From Chloroflexota bacterium (GTDB lineage: Bacteria > Chloroflexota > Dehalococcoidia > Lucifugimonadales > VGZR01), in contig JAQBWG010000034.1 of NCBI GenBank assembly GCA_027625225.1, positions 1 to 11,265 of the forward strand: 11,265 nt of DNA. Direction: 5' to 3'. This document shows positions 6,688 to 11,265 of the stretch, piece after piece. The notes below the pieces were generated by a model, which saw only the letters and a list, made by a program, of their open reading frames with translations, ran no database searches and had not been told where the DNA came from. The position numbers and the translations under genes are program-made. Numbering within the stretch: position 1 is the stretch's first letter; every line of letters begins with the position of its first letter.

Positions 6688-7575
6688 CTAGTCCGGACGG
6701 AACGCCAACCCTAGCAGCCCAGGCCCCGTGTGCGCACCCATAACCGAGCTGAACTCCGTCGTAAACAACTCCGCGCAATCGAACTCATCCGCCACCATCG
6801 CTCGCAGTTCCTCCGCTCGCTCCGGCACCGCCGCATGCAGCACCCCCACGTGCACCCGTGCATCGCCCGTTCGCTCCCGCATCAGCTCCACCAGCCGCCG
6901 CATCGCACGTTTGGCTGTCCGTGGACGAGCCAGGCTCTTCGTCTCACCCAGCCGCATCTCGAACAGCGGCTTCAAGTCCAACAGCGACGTCCCCAGATGC
7001 GCTATACCCGGAACACGCCCACCTTTCCACAGATAGTACAGCGTGTCCAAAAACGCCAGAATGCTCACACCCTCCGCTGCCTTCTTCGCCGCTTCCGTCA
7101 CAGCCTCCAACGTCTCTCCGCTTTCCGCGGCCCGTATTGCCTCCATCGCCACCAGCGCCTCGCCCGCCGCTGCCGACCCCGAGTCCAGCACCTCGACAGG
7201 AAACCCTGCCATCTCCTCACGCGCCTGCTCCTGTCCAAGACGTGCCGCGTCGTAGCACGCACTGAACCGCGGCGACACCGTGATGCACAACACCGACTCT
7301 GCTACCCTTGAAGCTTGTCTGAACGCATCCAGGAACCGTTCAGGTGACGGCGCGGACGTCGTCGTCGGTTTGTCGGCTTGCTTCAGCAGGTCGTAAAACT
7401 CGCTCGCCTGCAAATCAACCCCGTCCAGATACGTCCTCCCATCCACGACGAGCGACATAGGCACGATGAACAACGGAACGTTCGCTTGGGAGCCTTGTGG
7501 CAGAGTGGCCGCGCTGTCCACCACGATGGACACGCGACGCTTGGGCAATTGTGAATTGGACGCAGCCTCAGTCAC
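6688..7575 (-). CDS. DegV family (fatty-acid-binding, FakB-like) protein
   Basis: 295 residues, typical DegV length. Seen: SIVVDSAATLP at 16-26, VVDGRTYLDGVDL at 43-55, the ligand-binding loop TTTSAPSPERF at 71-81 (many relatives have TSQPSP; here Ala replaces Gln), LDTLYYLWKGGRVP at 176-189, and the C-terminal MGAHTGPGLLGLAF at 279-292. Family knowledge: DegV proteins bind a fatty acid, and in Firmicutes the FakB members present it to the kinase FakA; no kinase is visible here. The start is GTG at 7573-7575, the first usable codon after an in-frame stop; no ribosome site is visible before it, so the start is moderately sure. The gene lies 53 bases after the membrane-protein gene with no clear promoter between, so co-transcription with the padR pair is likely. 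Confidence 0.88.
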   Translation of the reverse strand: MTEAASNSQLPKRRVSIVVDSAATLPQGSQANVPLFIVPMSLVVDGRTYLDGVDLQASEFYDLLKQADKPTTTSAPSPERFLDAFRQASRVAESVLCITVSPRFSACYDAARLGQEQAREEMAGFPVEVLDSGSAAAGEALVAMEAIRAAESGETLEAVTEAAKKAAEGVSILAFLDTLYYLWKGGRVPGIAHLGTSLLDLKPLFEMRLGETKSLARPRTAKRAMRRLVELMRERTGDARVHVGVLHAAVPERAEELRAMVADEFDCAELFTTEFSSVMGAHTGPGLLGLAFRPD

Positions 7576-7628
7576 GGAGGCGCTGGAAATAGGACAAACC
7601 GAAAGGTGCGAAAATCAGGCCGGAACCA

Positions 7629-8609
7629 TCAAGATTGGTCGGGGAGTGCGTAGCGCAGTTCCTCGGAAGCTTTGGCATCCTTCGGCCTGTCGAACAGAGC
7701 AGGCGCGAACAACACCACGATAGATAGCGCCGCGAACAGAAACAACGCAATGAACCCTGGCCCGCTCTCCCTGCTCAACCACGCCAGCACAATCATCGAC
7801 GGTGCCGTGATTGCCAGCAGCGCCACCCGGACGAACCGCCGTCCGATGCGAAAGAACGCCACCGTAGTCAGCGCAAGTATCAGAAACACCGTAGCCACCG
7901 ACCCGTCGAACTCCTGCAAACCCACACCGGTCTGCTCCAAGAGTTCTTTGCGTCCGTAGAAATACATGAACCAGAATCCCAGGAACGGCAACGGCAGCAC
8001 CATCAGTGAACCCATTACCCAGTCCCGCCGCGAAACCCGCGAAAGCACCCGGACGAACACCCATAACGAAAATCCGATATACGTGATTGACACGGCATAG
8101 ATCGGAATGCCCAGCGGCAGTTTGCCCTTCGTCACCACACCCCACGCGCCGTACCCGATTGCGCTCATCGCCAGACCCCAAGACACCAGCGGGATGATAA
8201 GACAATACCCCAGCCAGGGATACGACCACAGCGGTCGACCCTTACGCCAACCTAGAATACTCATAACCAGCGCGATACCCAACATCGGCCCCACCAGCGC
8301 GGGCCGTGTCCACAAATGCGTGGCGAACAAAAGTGACAGAACTAAGTGGGGTAGGGCGGCGAGACCAGCGCGTTTCCACGTCCCCGTGGTGTGTACCTCG
8401 TACATCTTGTTGGCAACGCTTTCCGTTTCGCCGAACTCTCGCATCGCCTGCTTGATGGACTCGTCGGTAGACATCCCCGAGTCGGCCAGCTCTTGCGCGC
8501 GTTCCTCGATATGGGTCTGAAGTTCGCGCACGATTTCGTCCGACTCGCTTGGAGCCAGATGCAAATGTCTACGAATGTCTGAAAAGTATCCACGTATCGT
8601 CGTCGTCAT
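7629..8609 (-). CDS. Membrane protein with N-terminal HAAS-like domain, partner of PadR regulator
   Basis: 326 residues. Residues 1-75 are soluble and helical, with IVRELQTHIEERAQEL (26-41) and SIKQAMREFGETESVA (51-66), the pattern of HAAS/DUF1700-type permease-prefix domains (RELxxHIxE then AxxxFG). From residue 82 to 306 there are about eight hydrophobic segments (roughly 82-98, 104-120, 132-158, 166-190, 198-217, 238-254, 260-277, 284-306). The C-terminus is a short polar tail. ATG at 8607-8609; an AAGGA at 8628-8624 is 14 bases away, rather far. It starts 22 bases after the padR stop, so the two form an operon. Established: HAAS-domain membrane proteins are often encoded next to PadR repressors, and the soluble domain is thought to signal to the membrane part. 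The actual function is unknown. Confidence 0.78.
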   Translation of the reverse strand: MTTTIRGYFSDIRRHLHLAPSESDEIVRELQTHIEERAQELADSGMSTDESIKQAMREFGETESVANKMYEVHTTGTWKRAGLAALPHLVLSLLFATHLWTRPALVGPMLGIALVMSILGWRKGRPLWSYPWLGYCLIIPLVSWGLAMSAIGYGAWGVVTKGKLPLGIPIYAVSITYIGFSLWVFVRVLSRVSRRDWVMGSLMVLPLPFLGFWFMYFYGRKELLEQTGVGLQEFDGSVATVFLILALTTVAFFRIGRRFVRVALLAITAPSMIVLAWLSRESGPGFIALFLFAALSIVVLFAPALFDRPKDAKASEELRYALPDQS

Positions 8610-8631
8610 ACGCTTACTGCAAATCCTTGCA

Positions 8632-8985
8632 CTAGGCTGTTGCTCCGGGAAGCGCTACCAGATTCACTGCCGTGCTGAACTTTTCCCACTCATGTAGCAT
8701 CGAAGCCAACCGCTCGTGGCCTTTCTCCGTAATGGAATAGTACCGTCGGTTCTGGCCGTTGGGAGAATCCCCCCACGAACCATTCACCAACCCGTCCTTC
8801 TCCAAACGGTGCAGGGCAGGGTAGAGCGTCCCTTCCTTAAAGCGGAAGTACCCGCTGCTCTTCTTCTCCATCTCGCGCACCAGTTGATAGCCGTACATCG
8901 GCTCGGTAATCAGCAAGGAAAGCAGCAGCGTCTCCGTGCTTCCCTTGAGCAACTCTCTTCTATATACCCCGGCCACGTCTTGCAT
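8632..8985 (-). CDS. PadR family transcriptional regulator
   Basis: 117 residues, the short single-domain PadR type. The winged helix spans about residues 10-95: KGSTETLLLSLL (14-25), PMYGYQLVREME (29-40), the recognition region FKEGTLYPALHRLEKDGLV (49-67) and the wing SPNGQNRRYYSITEKGHERL (74-93). A short C-terminal helix (95-107) would give dimer contacts. Such proteins are usually repressors of their own operon and of a neighbouring transporter or membrane-protein gene. ATG at 8983-8985 has AGGAG (9000-8996) ten bases upstream. It is first gene of the likely padR-HAAS-DegV transcript and is divergent from hisZ. The inducer is not predictable. Confidence 0.93.
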   Translation of the reverse strand: MQDVAGVYRRELLKGSTETLLLSLLITEPMYGYQLVREMEKKSSGYFRFKEGTLYPALHRLEKDGLVNGSWGDSPNGQNRRYYSITEKGHERLASMLHEWEKFSTAVNLVALPGATA

Positions 8986-9012
8986 GATGATTCTTCTCCT
9001 AACTCAGGCTAC

Positions 9013-9041
9013 ACGTACCATATTTCGGATTACGTCGTCAA
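9013..9041 (-). promoter_or_regulatory. Candidate padR promoter/operator
   Basis: Upstream of padR a -35-like TTGACG lies on the minus strand at 9041-9036, but no well-spaced -10 box follows (TATGGT is only 13 bases away). Overlapping it is a small dyad, ACGTA at 9013-9017 and TACGT at 9031-9035, with centres 18 bases apart. PadR proteins commonly bind such dyads in their own promoter. The support is weak. Confidence 0.25.
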
Positions 9042-9099
9042 TAGCCCCAGGGTTTTCTTCCATCTCCGCCTCTAATACTCTTCATCGTTGCATACTCGT

Positions 9100-9128
9100 T
9101 TACCCGCGCCGTACCCATGCGCTACAAT
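9100..9128 (+). promoter_or_regulatory. Candidate hisZ promoter
   Basis: A -10 box TACAAT (9123-9128, 5 of 6) is preceded by a poor -35 box TTACCC (9100-9105) at the ideal 17 bases. It lies in the 142-base divergent region between padR and hisZ. If real, transcription starts near 9135, which would rule out the TTG at 9128 as the hisZ start and favour the CTG at 9158. Confidence 0.35.
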
Positions 9129-10363
9129 TGTCTGACTATCTGACTGGAGAAACCCACCTGTCTGACCGGCGCGTACAACGACTCCCCGCCATGCAAGACC
9201 TCGGCCCTGCCGAAGGCTCCGTCGCCACGCGGCTGGCCGAAACCCTCTCCCGCAACCTCGCCGATGCAAACTTTGAACCCGTATCTACACCCCTTATGGA
9301 GGAAACCGAACTCTTCACCCGCAAGGGCGGCGTCGAACTCACCGGCAGTCTCTACGCCTTCACCGACCCCGGAGGCCGCCGCGTCAGCCTCCGCCCCGAA
9401 TTCACCTCCTCCGTCATCCGTTACGTCGCCGAAAACCAAAAATCTATGAAGCTGCCCGCCCGCCTTCGTTATCGTGGCCCCGTCTTCCGCTATCACAGGG
9501 GCGGCAACGGCACCTACCGCCAGTACACCCAGGTCGGTGGCGAACTCATCGGAGCATCCGGCCCCGACGCCGACGCCGAAATCGTGTCCGTCGCCGTTTC
9601 CGGCCTCAACGCTGTTGGCATCGCCAACGTCGCCATCCGAATCGGCCACCTCGGCATCCTCAACTCCTTTCTGGAGAGCTTCGGCCTATCGCCCGCCGCC
9701 AACCGTCTCATCATCGGCAGCGTCAAAACATTGCGCGACGACGAAACCGACGACCTGTTGCAGGAAGCCCGGGCCGCCGGACTTATCCGCTCGGCCAACG
9801 GCGCATCCGACTCCGCCTCGCCCGACCCCGCCGCGCTCGGCGACCTCCTGCGCGACACCCTCGGCGACGCGATGTCAAAACCCGTCGGACGGCGTACCAC
9901 CGAGGAAATCCTCGCCCGCCTCATGCGCAAGTCCCGCGAAGCCAACGACCCCGTCCGCTTCACCGACGCCGTCTCATTTTTCTCGCAACTCATCCGCCTC
10001 GACGGCAAACCCGCCGACGTCGTCTCCCGCGCCCGCAAACTCTGCGCTGCCCGCAAAGTTTCTCCCAATCCCCTCGACGAACTCGACGCCCTTATCAAAT
10101 CCCTCGCCGGTCGCAAGCTCAACGGCGACTCCATCCGTCTCGACCTCGGCTTCGCCCGCGGTGTCGCCTACTACACCGGCCTTGTCTTTGAACTCACCAC
10201 AGCCACTTTGCCGGCGGGAGCATCCCTCGGCGGCGGCGGACGCTATGACGGCCTCATCGAAACCCTCGGTGGCAAAGACTGCGCCGCCCTCGGCTTCGCC
10301 TACGACCTCGACTACGTCCTCCTCGCCACCAAAAAACCCGCGAAAGCGAAGGCCAAATCATGA
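9128..10363 (+). CDS. hisZ: ATP phosphoribosyltransferase regulatory subunit HisZ (HisRS-like)
   Basis: 411 residues from TTG 9128. The fold is the catalytic domain of histidyl-tRNA synthetase: RRVQRLPAMQDLGPAEG (14-30), TPLMEETELFTRKGG (54-68), SLRPEFTSSVIRYV (87-100), VFRYHRGGNGTYRQYTQVGG (119-138), ARGVAYYTGLVFE (343-355) and GGGGRYDGL (368-376). It stops about 35 residues later in a Lys/Ala-rich tail, so the anticodon-binding domain of true HisRS is missing, which marks it as HisZ. HisZ stimulates HisG in the first step of histidine synthesis. The start is uncertain: homology requires the frame before the ATG at 9191; TTG 9128 has no ribosome site, whereas CTG 9158 has GGAG eight bases upstream (401 residues). 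The frame stays open back to 8936, but that part overlaps padR antisense and looks non-coding. The stop overlaps the hisG start (ATGA). Confidence 0.88.
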   Translation: MSDYLTGETHLSDRRVQRLPAMQDLGPAEGSVATRLAETLSRNLADANFEPVSTPLMEETELFTRKGGVELTGSLYAFTDPGGRRVSLRPEFTSSVIRYVAENQKSMKLPARLRYRGPVFRYHRGGNGTYRQYTQVGGELIGASGPDADAEIVSVAVSGLNAVGIANVAIRIGHLGILNSFLESFGLSPAANRLIIGSVKTLRDDETDDLLQEARAAGLIRSANGASDSASPDPAALGDLLRDTLGDAMSKPVGRRTTEEILARLMRKSREANDPVRFTDAVSFFSQLIRLDGKPADVVSRARKLCAARKVSPNPLDELDALIKSLAGRKLNGDSIRLDLGFARGVAYYTGLVFELTTATLPAGASLGGGGRYDGLIETLGGKDCAALGFAYDLDYVLLATKKPAKAKAKS

Positions 10364-11265
10364 CCCTCCGCTTCGGCATCCCCTCCGACGGCGCCCTCCA
10401 CGAACCCGCCACCACCTTCCTGCGCAACTGCGGCATCGACATCGCCACCCACAACCCCCGCGCCTACACCGGACGTGTCCGCGGGTTGCCCGGCATATCC
10501 GTCCACTTCCTGCGCAGCGGCGACATCACCGGCAAGATTGAAGACGGCAGCATAGACTGCGGCATCACCGGACTCGACCGCTACGAAGAATCGCACAGCG
10601 ACGCCAGCGACACCCGGGTCGTCCTCCCGCTCGGCTTCGGGCGGTGCGAACTCGTCATCGCCATACCCGATTCCTGGGTGGACGTAACCTCGCTTGCCGA
10701 CCTCGCCGACGTCGCCCTTGACTTCCGCCGTCAGGGACGCGACCTCCGTGTCGCCACCAAAAACCCCCGCCTCACCGAACTATTCCTGTTCAAGAACGGC
10801 GTCTCCCACTTCTCCCTCGTCCACTCCAGCGGCACCCTCGAAGCCGGACCCTCCATGGGCTACGCCGACATCATCGTCGACATATCCTCGTCCGGCACCA
10901 CACTGCGTGAGAATCGCCTCAAACCCATCCACGGCGGCACCATCCTCAAGGCCCAGGCCGTGCTCATCGCCAACCGCGACCTCATCCTGCCCGAGCAGAC
11001 CAAGCTCGACGGCATACGCTCGCTCGTCGAACTCATCGAAGGCTACCTCCAATCCCGCGACTACTTCAGCATCACCTCCAACCTGCGCGGCGAAAGCCCC
11101 GAAGAAGTCGCAAAACAGGTGCTCGGTCGCTCCGTCATCGCCGGGCTGCGCGGCCCCACCATCTCCAAAGTCCACACACCCAGTGGAGAAGGCTGGTACG
11201 CAGCCACCATCGTCGTCGCCAAAGACCAGCTCATGAACGCCGTGGACAGCCTCCGCCAAATCGGA
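10360..11265 (+). CDS. hisG: ATP phosphoribosyltransferase HisG, long form (3' end outside window)
   Basis: 302 codons are visible, beginning at ATG 10360 inside the ATGA overlap with hisZ and open to the window edge. The N-terminal catalytic part begins FGIPSDGALHEPATTFLRNCGIDI (residues 5-28). SIDCGITGLDRY (64-75) and the PRPP-binding segment ADIIVDISSSGTTLREN (169-185) follow. It catalyses condensation of ATP with phosphoribosyl pyrophosphate, the committed step of histidine biosynthesis. Residues about 235-302 (SITSNLRGESPEEVAKQ, GLRGPTISKVHT, GWYAATIVVAKDQ) match the C-terminal allosteric HisG_C domain of long-form enzymes, where histidine feedback acts; probably some 10-20 residues remain beyond the window. 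Long forms usually work without HisZ, so the coupling with hisZ is odd. Further his genes probably follow outside the window. Confidence 0.92.
   Translation, partial: MTLRFGIPSDGALHEPATTFLRNCGIDIATHNPRAYTGRVRGLPGISVHFLRSGDITGKIEDGSIDCGITGLDRYEESHSDASDTRVVLPLGFGRCELVIAIPDSWVDVTSLADLADVALDFRRQGRDLRVATKNPRLTELFLFKNGVSHFSLVHSSGTLEAGPSMGYADIIVDISSSGTTLRENRLKPIHGGTILKAQAVLIANRDLILPEQTKLDGIRSLVELIEGYLQSRDYFSITSNLRGESPEEVAKQVLGRSVIAGLRGPTISKVHTPSGEGWYAATIVVAKDQLMNAVDSLRQIG

Noticed and set aside
8936..9127. Upstream extension of the hisZ frame to an ATG at 8936
   Set aside because: It would overlap padR antisense by 50 bases and cover the divergent promoter region; the extra residues have no HisZ/HisRS similarity.
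9088..9128. TTGCAT at 9088-9093 as -35 box for hisZ
   Set aside because: The spacing to TACAAT (9123-9128) is 29 bases, far too long for a sigma70-type promoter.
9128..10363. Histidyl-tRNA synthetase (hisS) as identity for the HisRS-like gene
   Set aside because: The C-terminal anticodon-binding domain is absent and the gene is coupled to hisG, which fits HisZ better.
9474..10541. 355-codon plus-strand frame spanning hisZ and hisG
   Set aside because: The product is almost only Pro, Ser, Thr and Ala, the hallmark of a shifted frame in GC-rich genes; both true frames match HisZ and HisG.

Overview
The window is GC-rich, gene-dense bacterial chromosome. It holds ten protein genes (the first and last cut by the window edges), one cobalamin riboswitch leader, and no RNA genes, insertion sequences, CRISPR arrays or phage genes. 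The left end pairs a luciferase-like flavin monooxygenase with a mandelate racemase/muconate lactonizing-type enolase. That pairing, with the style of the other proteins, suggests a Chloroflexota (Dehalococcoidia/SAR202-like) bacterium, whose genomes are known for expansions of both families. This assignment is an inference; no marker gene is present.

Layout. (1) 1-1781, plus strand: 3' part of the monooxygenase, then the enolase-superfamily gene 15 bases later. (2) 1782-5013, minus strand: a vitamin B12 uptake operon read from right to left: a sigma70-like promoter (4985-5013), an adenosylcobalamin-type riboswitch (about 4845-4976), two consecutive intrinsic terminators (4768-4798 and 4716-4747), then btuF (lipoprotein binding protein), btuC (permease) and btuD (ATPase). 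btuD ends on the base next to the enolase stop codon. (3) 5020-6685, minus: a YtcJ-type amidohydrolase with its own promoter. (4) 6688-8985, minus: a PadR regulator, a multispanning membrane protein with an N-terminal HAAS-like domain, and a DegV-family lipid-binding protein, probably co-transcribed from the right. (5) 9128-11265, plus: hisZ and hisG, overlapping by 4 bases and divergent from padR, the first committed step of histidine biosynthesis.

How they work together. The best-supported system is the B12 operon: the riboswitch should sense cobalamin and stop transcription before btuF when the vitamin is plentiful, and the transporter imports it when scarce. HisZ and HisG would form the ATP phosphoribosyltransferase, although this HisG carries its own C-terminal regulatory domain, which is unusual alongside HisZ. 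The monooxygenase, enolase and amidohydrolase look like scavenging catabolic enzymes of unknown substrate. I do not see a wholly new system; the points most worth a second look are the two-terminator B12 leader and the HisZ plus long-form HisG combination.
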